Shown: positions 24,111 to 35,465, counted from the stretch's first letter. The stretch: 64,000 bases of DNA from Pyrrhosoma nymphula (GCA_963573305.1 OY754329.1:64291084-64355083), one strand, 5' to 3'. The notes: generated by a model not told the origin, from the letters alone. Translations and numbers: made by a program.

Positions 24111-24430
24111 ACTTCCGTCTCAAAAGATTACACGGTGGATGAACAGAGTTCTATTCCGGGAGCCCTACCTGAAATGAGCAGCGTCTGGCCGAAGAGGTGA
24201 TGGGCAGAGGGTTGGGGAGGTAGAATAGCAGGAAAGGTCGTCACCTTGAGAGTGAACGGGGGGGGGGGGTGAGGAGGGGGGGTGGGAATCCGCGATGGCG
24301 TCACCATTAGCAATAGCGCTCCTCTCGTACCCACAGTCGCAGGCGCAAGAGCCTCATTCGTGGAAGTGGGAGGTTTTATAACCCGCGATAGAGGAAAAGG
24401 AGTCCCTTGGCTCAATTACTGTAATATCCG
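24111..24430. other. G-rich low-complexity patch
   Basis: A 12-G run at about 24258-24269 is followed by further G-runs. Open frames on the minus strand are proline-rich because of the base composition. No product is recognised. Confidence 0.4.
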
Positions 24431-27400
24431 TAAATTTTCTTTTGATCATGTAAATACCAGTTGTTACGGCATGTGCAGTCACACATCACAACCTAATTGA
24501 ACTTGAAAATTTAATATTATTTACGTTCCTCATAATAACGGTAATATTTTCCAATCCTTCCCCATCACCGTTCTATTATCTTATATGAGTGTGACATCGG
24601 ACGATATAGAAGTTTTCATTGAGAGAGTTTCATTGCAATTGATAAAAATAGTTCTTTGATCCGAAAAAAATTTCTCGTACAGCATTATAAATTAGCCTAG
24701 TGTGGAAGTTGGCATGTTATTGCTTCAGCAAGAACTCTAAACGAAAATTTGATGGTAAAATCGAGATCGGTATTGAACTAAAAATTAGAGAATATTTTTA
24801 TTCCATTACAGTTTTCATCCCGGGGTAATCATCAAAGAAGGTAATAAATTACCAGTAAACTCTATTGAAATTTTATTATTTGAATATTTTACTTTTTTCA
24901 CTTTCATCCAGAGTAGGCACAATGGGAATTTGGAATGGAATACGGCTAATATTATAGCAAATTTCTCAAGGTGAAAAGTTCAATATAAAACGTAACGGTG
25001 AATTTGAGTGGGCTTACCCATTGTTTGGATCTCATCCTTGTCTATGTATAAAAAAACTAAGCTTAATATGAGTTCCTGCCGCATCACAGGCTTTTCGAAT
25101 TTTGATAAACTCAAGAAGTAATTGGTTCAACTCCCTTATAATTTAATCAACCAAGCAATTTCAAGGTCTAAAGTGACTCATGGTTCTCAAAAAAACTCAT
25201 GGTACATGGTTCGTTAAGGTTGACGTTACAGAATTTTTTTAATCCTTTGGTCAGTGAAATAAGTGTTGAAAAGTGCAATGTGTTTCTTAAGCATCATGAT
25301 GAATATCATTAAGTTCCACAAAGTGCAGCCTGAGTGTATATAGCTTTAATTTATTCTTTACACCCCTCTCAGACTCATTTGGACCGGAAGAACTTTGCTA
25401 TGTCCTGGTCAACCAATGAGGTAATCATTAATCGCCAATCTCATTAAGAAATCCTCTGATTTTTACTGAAGACAAACATGTCTTATTCTGCCGCAATGAA
25501 CCTTTCGCGCATTAGTGTGATTTCAATCTTAAGTTATGAAGTCATTGATAAGCAGTGTCGAGAATTTGTCTCGTTCTCTTCTTGATGCATCGCCACAATC
25601 AACGACGAGAAATGTACGGATTCGGAGCCAGGGCCAAGAGAGGGAACCTCGGAATCCTTTGAAGTGAGTAGAGATTGTTTTGACAGTGAAGAGGGACCAG
25701 CAAAGAGATGCGGGAGATTATTGGATAGCGCGGTCTCTGCCTGCATTGCTTGACAGTCAATCTAAGAGAAACTGGCAAGTTCGACTCCGAGCACTTAAAA
25801 TGCAGTTCGCTGTGCATTTAGAAACGTTTCGGAAGCTCGTTGAGCTGAATTATTCAAATGGAAAACCGAATCAAGTTGTTCCCGTGGGTAGTTAAAGCCG
25901 TGAGACGTAATAGGAGAGACGTTCGATCGATTTTGGTCTGTTAATGGTAATGGTTCGCATCGACGTCAGGAAGGGCAGACGGCTGACGTTAATATCAAGA
26001 TAGTCACAGCTCTTAGAGTTAATGAGAGTCGTGCCGACACAAGACTGATATGATGTATCCGTAACGAGAATAAAAAACATTGTACGTTTCCACAAATGTT
26101 TATTATTTGTATAACGCGTTTCGCCGACTGAGGACCGTTTCATACAGCACTTGATCCATCACAAGGCCAAGGATACTAGCTAGTATGATAGCTTTCCAGT
26201 ACTATGTGATACAGAATTAGCAAGCTGGCTAACAAGCATGGTCGTTATCTTACTCGCTGAGCTGCTTTATTTCATAATTTATGCGGTACTTGTTGGCTAC
26301 TCACTCTCAGTAGGACGTAAGGACCGTCGATCAATCACGTTAGCTTTTAAATTTGCTGTGCGATCTTCACTTCCTGATATGAAACACATCTTTACATCTT
26401 TTGGCTATTAGCGATTTTCTGGTCACGAAATCAACAACAAATAGAAATGTCCCGACAATTGATTTGTCGTCTGCGGCCATGGATTGGTGATTTAAAATTA
26501 GAGTGTACATGCGCTTTGATATGAATAAAAATACCGCTTCCTCGCCGATACAAGTTCGTCAACGATCGTGTGAATCCTTCCCGGACGGCTTAAACCATAC
26601 TGGATTCCGTCCTCAATATCAAGTACCGGCTAGCATACTATGTCTTCGCTGGATCAAATATCGTTTTTAACAGGCTTTTTGGCATCAGCAGGTACATAAA
26701 TATGTAATTCATCGATTGTTTTGTAAAAGAATTCTCTAAATTATGTTTTTTTTGTACCTGATAATGCTGTAAGTCGACGACACGCGTAGGAAAAATATAA
26801 AAAAATTGTAGGGAAGTACAATTTTTTATTCCTATTATAAATATTCATTACTTAAACGAAGCAAAGCCTAATATAGTGGAGTATACTGATATGATGCTTC
26901 TCTTTCTTAAGTTCTGTCTCCACGGAGAGTGAAGAAAGTGTGACGCATGGTAGAAAAAAGTTCACCTGTTTTTAAATGTGATTTTATGGGTACGTTTATT
27001 TAAGGATGAAATATTTGTTCATCACCCTCTCGAACAGTAGTTATTCCATGTAGCTGTAGTAATACTTTACTCATTAATAAAGTAGGTATATTTTGTATTT
27101 TCAAATGAAATTTACCAGTTAAAGAATTCAAAGAATATGTTTTCTTCAGATAGGTACTATATTTCTCTTACCTATAAAAAATTGTGCTCTCACTGTTGCT
27201 TCCAGTTATTAACCCCAAAGATTGCTTAATGTGACGCAGATTGTGGCGCGTAATTTAATCATCATGAATCATCAGAACACTGACTATGATCGCTTTTGAA
27301 TACTAAAACGTAATTATTTGGTAAAAATCAACTATCCCTCTGCGTTAAATCTTTCCCATGAATGATGGTCTATGAATATTATGAACTCTTTCATGACCTT

Positions 27401-27930
27401 ATTTGATCCTGTGAAAGGAATTTCACTATCCATTTTTATTTTGTAAAATAGGTGAGATGTTCATTTCATAGCGTAATTGAGAGCCGAGTTAGTGACATTA
27501 TATTTTGACTTGAATCGAGGTTTGGGTTTCGGGGAATACTAATAAGCAATTCATGGAAGATATTAGTACAACTGCGAGAAGAATATTTTTGAATTGATAC
27601 GTGCAATAAACTTTTTTGACTCGCAAAGTAGTATTTAGTCTATCATTAGTAAATTAATTCTGCGTGGTTGGCATATCATGCAAGGTTAATTCGTGAGTAT
27701 GCTAAAATAGAGGAGGAACGTCATGGTGTGATTATAGAGTATTTTATGGCAGATCTAATCAATGCGAATTTCGGTAACCGATTCATGTGAAATTTGAAAC
27801 TCGTATGAAGAACCTTCTTGTTTCCTTCTGATGATTGGTTGCAAATCGCTCAACTTCTCTTTGGCAACTTTTCGAAACGCAATCCTTCCTTCCTTCACCA
27901 AGGCTGAAGTAAACAAAAGCATTGTTAAAC
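24431..27930. other. No gene recognised; one tail motif and one hairpin
   Basis: The stretch is AT-rich. It contains the hammerhead-like motif at 26118-26147 and an 11-bp inverted repeat at 26800-26827 (AAAAAATTGTA arms). Open frames at 25534-25895 occur on both strands and match nothing known to me. Confidence 0.45.
26118..26147 (-). ncRNA. Decayed Penelope-type tail motif
   Basis: The minus strand reads CTGTATGAAACGGTCCTCAG then TCGGCGAAACGCG. It shares GGCGAAACG with the tails at 1801 and 48430, but the first core strand is degenerate (CTGTATGA). No Penelope coding remnant was found upstream. Confidence 0.3.
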
Positions 27931-28060
27931 ATCTACATACTACTTAGCCACCGCAGATGCGTGTGGCAGGGAGTGTTAGGAAACCATCCACGGAAAGGGG
28001 GGAGAATAGGGAAAAGGAAGGGGTGGAGGGCAGAGGTTGAATTGAGTATTAACGATGTGT
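27930..28060. repeat. Probable dispersed retroelement fragment
   Basis: ACATACTACTTAGCCACCGC followed by AGATGCGTGTGGCAGGGAGT resembles a repeat common in arthropod genomes, and a weaker relative (ACCCACCAGTCGGTGGCAGG) is at about 16080. The class is not determined. 28061-28530 holds nothing recognised. Confidence 0.3.
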
Positions 28061-28539
28061 CTGAAAATAGAGTGACGCTTTTTTTGCTATAATATCTAAA
28101 GTTGCGAGAAATATCTTATTTTTTCACTCATCTCAGTTCTAGAGATATAGAGTGGATATAAATTAATATTCTGCGTGTCGTACTGAAACTCTCATGATAT
28201 GAAATTTTCAAGTAAACTTAGCCTAGAGTATAGCCTCCGAGTCGCTAAAGGTTCCCAACCAAATACTTCCTTCAACTGTGTGACACTTTCTGTTCACTCG
28301 TGTCATTTTTCAACGAAGGGTGAGGTTTTTTTGTTGTTATTTCATTTACTTTGCGAATTAAATCATTCTCTGCTGTTTCCCAAGTGCACTCGGCGTATTT
28401 GAGACGTCCTAAACAGAGCGTAGTAGTCTCTCTCTCTCTATTTCGGTTTTTCATCAGAGAACCTTCCTTATATTCGCTTGATAAATCCCAGTTTCTTTGA
28501 TTCAGCGCCGCAGATGTTTCATATGTTATTCTTCCACGC

Positions 28540-28715
28540 TAGGTCTCAAGTCAGGGCGATTCCCAGGTCATGTTTTGATGGTACCGGGACTAGCCACGGT
28601 ATTACCTTTATGGAGTTAACCTCAGTTGCACGTAAGTGCGGAATTCCTTAGGGGAAAAGTCATTCGTCTTGACCGAGACTCGAACCCGGAAGCGTCGATA
28701 TTGAAAAATCCGGAG
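28540..28715 (-). mobile_element. tRNA-derived SINE, reverse orientation
   Basis: The minus strand reads GGGTTCGAGTCTCGGTCA (B box at about 28675-28687), the same head as the plus-strand SINE at 30599-30720. Its body runs leftward through CCCCTAAGGAATTCCGCACT. The Harbinger-type element begins 17 bases to its right. Confidence 0.65.
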
Positions 28716-28731
28716 GGGGGAGGACGCCTTA

Positions 28732-30595
28732 AGGCCGCCACACACCGAATGCTATGCTAAACGCGCTATCAGCTTTTGCCACGTGTCTTAAGATCCCGTA
28801 AAGCGATTTCCCGCTGTCCGTTCACACCAAATCCGAGCCATGCGAACCGATGCGAACTTCCCTACTGTCCGTTGCAAAATTCTGTCACCCGAGTTTAAAG
28901 AAGAATATCTCATAGATGGCTCAATCGATTTCAAAATGAAGTACATCACATTAAAGCTTGTTTATTTCTGCGTTTATTGATAGTGCACAAAACTATTTAC
29001 GGTTTATATTTATTTCAGTGTGTGCTTAAAAACAGAATTTTAGCGCATTTTTCCGGGTACCGGACGGATGCATCGCATTTACGGCTTCGTAATAACAACA
29101 CGGATCAAGATATCAAAATTTCCTTTTCAAATATTGTAGTAAAGATCTGTCTTAACCATTATACGAAGTTTCATATTATTTAATGCATTATTATTTTAGT
29201 TATAGGTGCAAATGCACGGATCCGTTATTTTCCGTTCCGCGCATCCCTGAAAACCGCCGTTTGGACCTTATTCAAGCTCTCGAGTTCGTCATCATGAATC
29301 CACTTATAAATTCTTAAAGGAGTTCGTTGGTTAATCAATATCGATTAACATTTATTTTGGAAAAAGAGCGCGTTGAACTGCCAGGAGCCTGCACGGAAGA
29401 GAAAGGGAGAGGCGCGCGCTGTTGCCCAGTCAGATTGTTGTCCGTCCGGCGCGCGAGGTAATAATCTATCACTAAGCAATCCTTATAAGCAAGAAAAGGA
29501 ATAAATCTTACATAAGTTTTTTTACAAACATAAAGAATGAATAAATAAAACATGGGAGGAGCAAGGGCATGATATTCCATAGCTGACAGAATACCGTATT
29601 TACTCGTGTAAACCTTTTTTCCGAAAATGATGGTGAAAAAATGGGGGTGCGCGGCTTACACGAATCCTCTACATTTTTATGTAAGCTGCGCACCATTTTA
29701 ACTTAAATTCCTGTCGTTAGTTTCTCCAAAGTGAATACAGTAAGTCCTCGCCTTTCGATCATCTGACTTACGAACTTTCAAAGATACGAACATACATATC
29801 CAATCAAAAAATTCAAACGTGTGAAGGAATGTCAAATTTGGCACCACCGGATAAGTTATTTTGCCTTTGCAGCTGGCGGTGCGGCGTGCAGCAACTCGCG
29901 GATTGGTACAACCCTTAGCGGAGCTACGTCCAGTCGTCCATTACCTACTGCAAGTATTTACCGGCCGGGGAAAACTACTTCGCTTGAAATAACATACTGT
30001 AGCAGACGATAAAAATTGCTGTACTCACCAAAATATAACCAGGAGCATATTTTCACCACTTCCCATCAACTTTTTCCATGAGGGCTTTGGACCTCCAATG
30101 GCGAAAGGCACTCAGAAGCACAACGATATGTGGGATATCTTTTGTCACCACATTTCTCGGTTTCTCGACGAAAGAAACAAATAGCGCTTAAAACAAAATA
30201 GTAGTGCTATATCGCAAGGGATCGCTCGGCCGGCAATTTCCTCTTCGCTTAGCTTTCATGGCGCATGCGCAGTATCTATTGCGGTTCATGAGCGCTTTCG
30301 TCCTGCCAGCTGAAATACATTTTTAACCTACTCACAACAGAGCAATTTCAACTAAATTACGTACATTAGTTCTCCACACTATGCGCATTGTATAAAATAT
30401 TTTATCATTGCAATGACGTCAATATTAACGGAATAGTCAAGTGTCAAACCTGAGAAGTGCGTTTTACGCTGTCCGCCATCTTGCTACATAGCATGGCATA
30501 GTTAGTTTCTGGTACAAACCTGGTTTCGCACATAGCGGACGTCCGTTGCGAGAACAGTTCACACGCTTAGCATAGCATTCGGTGTGTGGCGGCCT
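28732..30595. mobile_element. PIF/Harbinger-type non-autonomous transposon
   Basis: Terminal inverted repeats are identical over 29 bases: the left one starts AGGCCGCCACACACCGAATG at 28732 and the right one ends with its complement at 30595. Both sides carry TTA (28729-28731 and 30596-30598), the 3-bp target duplication typical of PIF/Harbinger. Subterminal words GTCCGTT and GTCCGTTGC occur near both ends. No transposase or MYB-like gene is readable inside, so it depends on an autonomous relative. The interior has fragments with pogo/mariner-like ends, CCGTATTTACTCGTGTAA at about 29593 and CAGTAAGTCCTCGCC at about 29740, which may be nested insertions. The identical ends point to a young insertion. 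Confidence 0.85.
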
Positions 30596-30598
30596 TTA

Positions 30599-30720
30599 TT
30601 AACTGTACTGGATAAAGCACTTGGCGCGATATTGAGGTATTTGGGTTCGAGTCCCGGTCAACGGAAATAATTTTTCCTCTGTGGAATTTCACATTGATTC
30701 CCAGGTATTTGACTTCATCT
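30599..30720 (+). mobile_element. tRNA-derived SINE
   Basis: CTGGATAAAGCACTTGG is A-box-like and GGGTTCGAGTCCC at 30643-30655 is a perfect B box. The head GGGTTCGAGTCCCGGTCA matches the reverse SINE at 28540-28715. The 5' end abuts the right TTA of the Harbinger-type element. Confidence 0.7.
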
Positions 30721-32404
30721 GACTCCTTTATATTTCTTATGGACCTGGGGACTTGTTACATTCAATAGAGCGTAATTGTTTTATTATCCCATCGCGCTAT
30801 ATAATAATGCCACCATTCGGTTTAGAAATGACAGAAATCTCTGCGTCGTGCATGGTGTCGTTCTTTGAGTATGCACTTTCCAAGAAGTAGTTTTAAATGT
30901 GTTGGCTATATCGATGTTATTGGTGATAACTTAGCTACTTTTTCCCGTTACTCTACAGTTCCCTGTTACCTGTTCTCTGTTAGAATATTTACCCTGAAGT
31001 TCTCTTTCGTAAGACCATAATAAATAAGGGTTTTTATCTAATAATTCACCTTGTACTTTTTTCTTGAAGTTTGGTAGAGCAGTACGTATTACAATACTAC
31101 CATAAATAGTACAGTGCAGGAGAGGATTTGTTACTTATCGAGATATTTTTCGCCGATCTGAATAAATGAGCATTATAAAACTCTGAGGCGAGAACAACTT
31201 TTATCTCGTAATGTACTTCTTCTTCTTCATTTTCGAGTTTGGCTTACTGTGCACTGCGGGGAAAATTGGTATGCTTGTTTATCTTTCTCTTCTCCTTCGA
31301 CATTTTCCTTATTCTTTCACTGTGGTACCTCCTTCTTTTTATTGATTGGGTGTTTTTGGCTCTTTTACTTTATTTTTCCTGGAAACCCTTAAATGCATTA
31401 TGCATTCTTATTTCCTCCTTATGCACTCTCTATTCTGAATTTCTGCCTCTTGTTGTGAAGCTGTTTTTAATTCAGCCCTGAAAATGAAATGTTCAAAATT
31501 TCCAAGTTTTTCCTAAGTACATGAATTTCTTTTTTAATTGCAACCTACCCTCCAAGTGGAACAAGAAGGAAATCTCAATCCAGCGGTAACTTCTTGATAC
31601 TCAAAATCGATTTTTCTTGATTAAGTTTTTCTTAATTTCACCTTGGGAGCCTTCGCATTTTTATGATTTCGGTTGATTTCTTATCCATTTAGTAATTTTT
31701 TCAAACAAGTCGGTATTGATTTTAAAATAGTTTCTTGCTTATCCCCTAATGTGACTATACCATAAGAGGCTCAAATTATCTCAGCGGCGGTGAGTCTCCC
31801 ACAAAAAAAGACTGTGGGAAAACATGGGCAGCTTGCGAACGATTGGATCGGTGGAGGATGAAAGCGATGTTCAAAAGCGGTGAGTGTTACACCTGTCTGC
31901 GAGGGAGGAAGGGAAGAGGGAGAGGAAAGGCTGGAAATGATGGCAGTGTGTGTATGTGCCGTTCCCGAGGTGAGGTCAGACTTGTAGGAAAATATAGCGC
32001 CGGATTCATCCACGGTCAGTATTTATTGCTAGGGGCGGCGCCAAACTGCGGTGGGAATACAATTTTCAGGCTTTCACGTTCAATTACTAGATTGCAAAGC
32101 GGCGACGAGGAACCGAGACCGAATGGGCATTAAAACGAGGCGTGCGATGTTACGAGTGCGCATAAACCGCAAAGAGTCAGGGTTTAGTCGTAAGTACCAC
32201 CGAGTAAACGAATTGAGCGATAGCATCAAATTCCCTCACCACTCCCCAACGATTTCAATTAGATTGAATGGCTTGAGTTCCATACATTACTAAATCGATG
32301 TCCCCGAGGTGACCAGGGTTGAATATCCTTTAAGCACCACAATTACGCTTATTGAATTATATATATTAAGCATTGTAAAGTGAGACTTGTCATAAAAGTA
32401 AGAA
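30721..32404. other. No recognised gene
   Basis: AT-rich to 31770, then a GC-richer patch at 31770-32290 open on both strands without family resemblance. Nothing can be assigned. Confidence 0.4.
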
Positions 32405-33080
32405 GGCACACTGGAACAAGTGGAGTTATTTAATTACTTGGGTTGTACGTTAAAAGTTGATGAGCATCGTAACAAGGACATATGAGGGAGAATTGCAATA
32501 GCGAAAAAAAGGAGAAGAAGACGACGAACGAAAGAAGAGAACGCGATGGCCTCATGTGGCATCTATCCGCGTAAAATCATATGTAGGTATGCACAATTTA
32601 AATCGAAATTGCAATTGTATGAAGTCTCATGAATATAAAAAGTTAATTTACTATACGTATTAAAATGTCAAATCAATCCATAGGAGCTGATGACGAGGAC
32701 CTTCGTTAAGGATATGAAAAAGAGGCTGGTGAAGAGTTTGATGTGGAGTGTATGTAGTGTTGTTTGGGGCACACACGTGGACCCGGAGATAGGGAGCCGA
32801 GAATGGACTACATGCATTCGAGATGTGAGAGTGGAGGAGAATGTAGAAGGTGCCGCGGACTGAAAAGAGGACAAGCGAGGAAGTGCTTGGTATGGTGATT
32901 GAGGAGAGGAAACTTCTGTAGCAGGCAGAGTAGGTGGTTGGAAGAGGTGATGGGGAATGAGGTGATGCTGAAGGCCGTGATGGAGGGGAGGATTGGGTAA
33001 GCGGGGAAGGGGAAGAAAGAGGCTTTATGAACGAGATCAAGAGAGGTAGGAAGTTGAGATTTAGAAATAAATTGTGTAGG
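32405..33080 (+). mobile_element. LINE 3' fragment, split by another LINE tail
   Basis: Plus-strand blocks appear in LINE order: LEQVELFNYLGCTLKVDEHR at 32411 onward, GRIAIAKK, then after a 180-base interruption ELMTRTFVKDMKKRLVKSL (about 32685-32741), KVPRTEKRTSEEVLGMVIEE (about 32841-32900), VMLKAVMEGRIG and GFMNEIKRGR. The usual form is Y.GS.....D.R...RI..AK.AF..R..L.........KR..K...WSV..YG.E.WT......R.E..E.W.WRRM..V.WTEKRT.EEVL..V. Stops and frameshifts are frequent, so the copy is dead and 5'-truncated. The minus strand is open for 157 codons here only as a by-product. Confidence 0.8.
32497..32683 (+). mobile_element. Nested LINE 3' tail (copy of 34475-34660)
   Basis: AGAGAACGCGATGGCCTCAT, CTATCCGCGTAAAATCA, AAATTGCAATTGTAT and AAGTCTCATGAATATAAAAA match 34475-34660 almost base for base. 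It sits between GRIAIAKK and ELMTRTF of the surrounding LINE, so it inserted into that older copy. Both tails stop at the same word GTCAAATCAA. Confidence 0.8.
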
Positions 33081-33960
33081 TAGATAGGGACCTGCGCCTG
33101 TAAGAAAACTTTACTATTTTTACTCCCTTCCAATGAAACCTACCTTAACCGGTTGATTTCCATAATATATAATGTATAAAATATGAATGTGCTACTGTTC
33201 TGTTTGTAGAACATTGATCAAGCAAGGGATGTAATAGGAAGATATTCAACTATAGTTCTCTAGCAGATGTACGTGAGGATGCATACGTACTGCTGAAACA
33301 AGTGGCTCCTTCAGTCTACCTTTCAAATTAGCATTACTGGACTCAATATAATACTTCCTTGTCTTGATATATTTCTGCTCACATTGCTTTTAAATTAAAT
33401 GATTTTATATGCCTTATTTGCAGTCATTAACTGAGGATTGGTTCTTGCGTAATCCTTCGCATATGTCTCTTTTTTCCTGCCGAATTCGTATTTCACCAAA
33501 GTTTGGCTTTGGATAAATGCTCGTGCCCGCAACATAAAGATATTAAGATATTCACTGCCGATGAAAGCAGTTTTATAGTATAAAGGTGAAAGCGAAGCGG
33601 TAGTAAAACTAGAAGAAACATTGTATTGCATTCCATTAGACCTAATCGTGGAAAGCTCCTTCGAAAACCATATATGGTACCGTATTTGTGTTCTTACATT
33701 TCTGAGATATTTATTTGAATTGGAGACGAAAATAACTACCTATTTAATGCTCCTTTTTTATTTACATCAAAGGTTTTGAAGAATTTGTTTTATAAATAGC
33801 CATTTAAAGGCTGTTTAAACCCGTGAAAGTTCAATGCTACGAGAATTGTCTCATGGGAAAAATAAATTATTCAACCATCGTCTTTTGGTTGGGCAAACAT
33901 CCTTTGGCTGCTATTTTTCTCATAAATGGGAGACTCCTCTCAAGTTATCATTTCTCGTAA
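33081..33960. other. No recognised feature
   Basis: AT-rich, no conserved coding block. It may include unrecognised upstream sequence of the LINE that becomes readable at about 33960. Confidence 0.4.
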
Positions 33961-34660
33961 TATATACTATTGACTCCCAAGGACGGAACACCTTTGAAAC
34001 CTTCCCGAGCATTCTGGAAAGGAAGAAATTAAAGGTTAAGCATACAAAAACTGTGGTTCAAGTAATATCTGGCCACGGAGAATTCAAAGAATATATTAAG
34101 AAGATTGAAAAAGCCATGATGGAAAATGCAATGAATGTAATAAAGAAGGTTCCTTTAGGAACCGCATTGAGAGCTGCATCCGCTTTGAAACATGGTGAAC
34201 TAAACTGACTTTAGAAATGGAAGTCAGATCCGAAACCTGTAAGGAACCTTCTGCCTGAAAAATGGGAGGTTCAAAGAACTGGAGAGACTCTGCATCACGC
34301 CCCAAGAGGACCACTGACCACAGTGGTAACAAAAAGGACAGAGGAAGAAGAGGGAGAAGAAATGAATTAAGAGATAAAAGAAGACCTCGGTGAAAGGAGA
34401 AGACAAGGGCCAAATATAGAAGAAGCAGTCCCAAAAGAAGAATTAAGATCTTAGAAAAAGGAGAAGAGCAGGGCCGGAGAAAGAAAGGAGAAGACGACGA
34501 ACTAAAGAAGAGAACGCGATGGCCTCATGTGCAATCTATCCGCGTAAAATCAGATGTATGCACAATTTAAATCCAAATTGCAATTGTATAAAGTCTCATG
34601 AATATAAAAAGTTAATTTTCTATATGTATTAAAATGTCAAATCAAATGTACTGAAAATAA
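33960..34660 (+). mobile_element. LINE 3' end, R1/I-type C-terminus
   Basis: The plus strand reads GRNTFETFPSILERKKLKVK then TVVQVISGHGEFKEYIKKIE in one frame. The block GHG.F..YL...K is the conserved region just before the terminal CCHC motif in R1/I-type LINEs (usual form Q.LTGHG.F..YL.RF). The expected cysteines are not found; the frame ends at 34208. The rest is a purine-rich 3' region rich in AGGAGAAGA words, and ends in the tail shared with 32497-32683. No RT palm is visible. Confidence 0.7.
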
Positions 34661-35124
34661 TAAAGATTAAAGAAGGATGAACGAGAGTACATACCCTCAG
34701 AATTAATGTAAAAAAAGTCAATAACGAGCGTCTTTTGAAATTTTTATATCACCGAGTCTTGGTTTACTTTCTGAATTCAAGAAGCTCTGTTTCAATTATA
34801 TTTGTTTGAAATAGTTTTTACTGTATTTTAAATATTATTTTATTAAGGAAAATAGGATATAAGGAGAACAGAAAAATCAGCTTTTATTTTATCCCTGTGG
34901 AGGGAGAGTAAGTTATGATCAAAGAAAAGGCGGCATTAGAACCGTGACACTTTCATCAATTCTTGAACCGAGACATAAATTTCAATTTGCTTCTCTCTAT
35001 GGAATTGATGTTCGTCTAATTATGTTCTTCGGGAAAGCATTGTCATTTTATCGACGCATCAATGAATTATTATCTTGCTGTTTGCATATTTTACTCCTTT
35101 TCAATTTGCTTCAATTCTTTAGAA
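34661..35124. other. No recognised feature
   Basis: AT-rich sequence with no coding or repeat signal recognised. Confidence 0.4.
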
Positions 35125-35172
35125 GAGGGGAAAAACTGCTATTCCACATAAAATATTAAAATCACGACCTAG

Positions 35173-35198
35173 ATTTCGCTGCTGTGCAATATCTTCAG
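35173..35198 (-). ncRNA. Hammerhead-like motif in palindrome left arm
   Basis: The minus strand reads CTGAAGA, TATTGCACAGCAGC, GAAAT. The first strand fits CTGANGA and the second GAAA; the stem is poor. The right arm lacks the CTGAAGATATTG segment, so only one arm keeps it. Confidence 0.35.
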
Positions 35199-35245
35199 AT
35201 GAGCATATGCTTATATGCTCCACAGCAGCAAAACCTAGTTGTGAA

Positions 35246-35405
35246 TCGATGGAAACACCGGTTCCCGATCAGTCACCGAAGCATCTTTGGGCTCGACTCG
35301 AGTTTGGAGGGGTGATTCGTCCGAGTGCTGTTGCCCCTGAAAGTACGTGGCAGACAGTACGTGCGAAATGACCTTAGCCGTCGAAGCACGTTAAACAAAA
35401 ATACT
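35246..35405 (+). mobile_element. 5S rRNA-derived SINE with 13-bp target duplication
   Basis: The 5' half matches animal 5S rRNA from about base 24 on: GGAAACACCGGTTCCCGATC, TCACCGAAGCATCTTTGGGC, then GAGTTTGGAGGGGTGATTCG. These cover the internal promoter of RNA polymerase III that 5S genes use. The 3' half, GCGAAATGACCTTAGCCGTC then GAAGCACGTTAAAC, and the tail AAAAATACTACC are shared with the second copy at 38050-38238. ACCTAGTTGTGAA flanks it on both sides (35233-35245, 35406-35418), so this is a real insertion, 5'-truncated relative to the other copy. It carries no gene and needs LINE proteins to move. Confidence 0.85.
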
Positions 35406-35465
35406 ACCTAGTTGTGAAATAAAATATTTTATGTGGAATAGCAAAGTTTTTTCTTCTCTTCTCAG

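Larger units (their letters stand above)
35125..35465. mobile_element. Penelope-tail-like palindrome, split by a 5S SINE
   Basis: Outer arms GCTATTCCACATAAAATATT (35138-35157) and its exact complement (35423-35442) extend outward with mismatches. Inside are inverted GCTGCTGTG/CACAGCAGC and a central GAGCATAT/ATATGCTC with loop GCTT. If the inserted 5S SINE and one target copy (35246-35418) are removed, the two halves form a continuous imperfect palindrome. The left half on the minus strand reads CTGAAGATATTGCACAGCAG then CGAAATCTAG, parallel to CTGAAGATGACGCC...GTCGAAACTAG at 6569. The same GTGGAATA..CAAAGTTTT edge appears at 6620. It is non-coding. Confidence 0.7.

Noticed and set aside
30643..30655. 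Functional tRNA gene
   Set aside because: The B box is perfect but no acceptor or anticodon stem forms; the head matches the SINE at 28540.
32660..33133. 157-codon minus-strand frame rich in serine and proline as a gene
   Set aside because: It is the antisense of a plus-strand LINE whose conserved blocks are readable (KVPRTEKRTSEEVLGMV), so the frame is a by-product.
35138..35442. Ordinary DNA transposon with terminal inverted repeats
   Set aside because: The symmetry continues through the whole interior once the inserted SINE is removed, so it is a palindrome, not two ends around a unique core.
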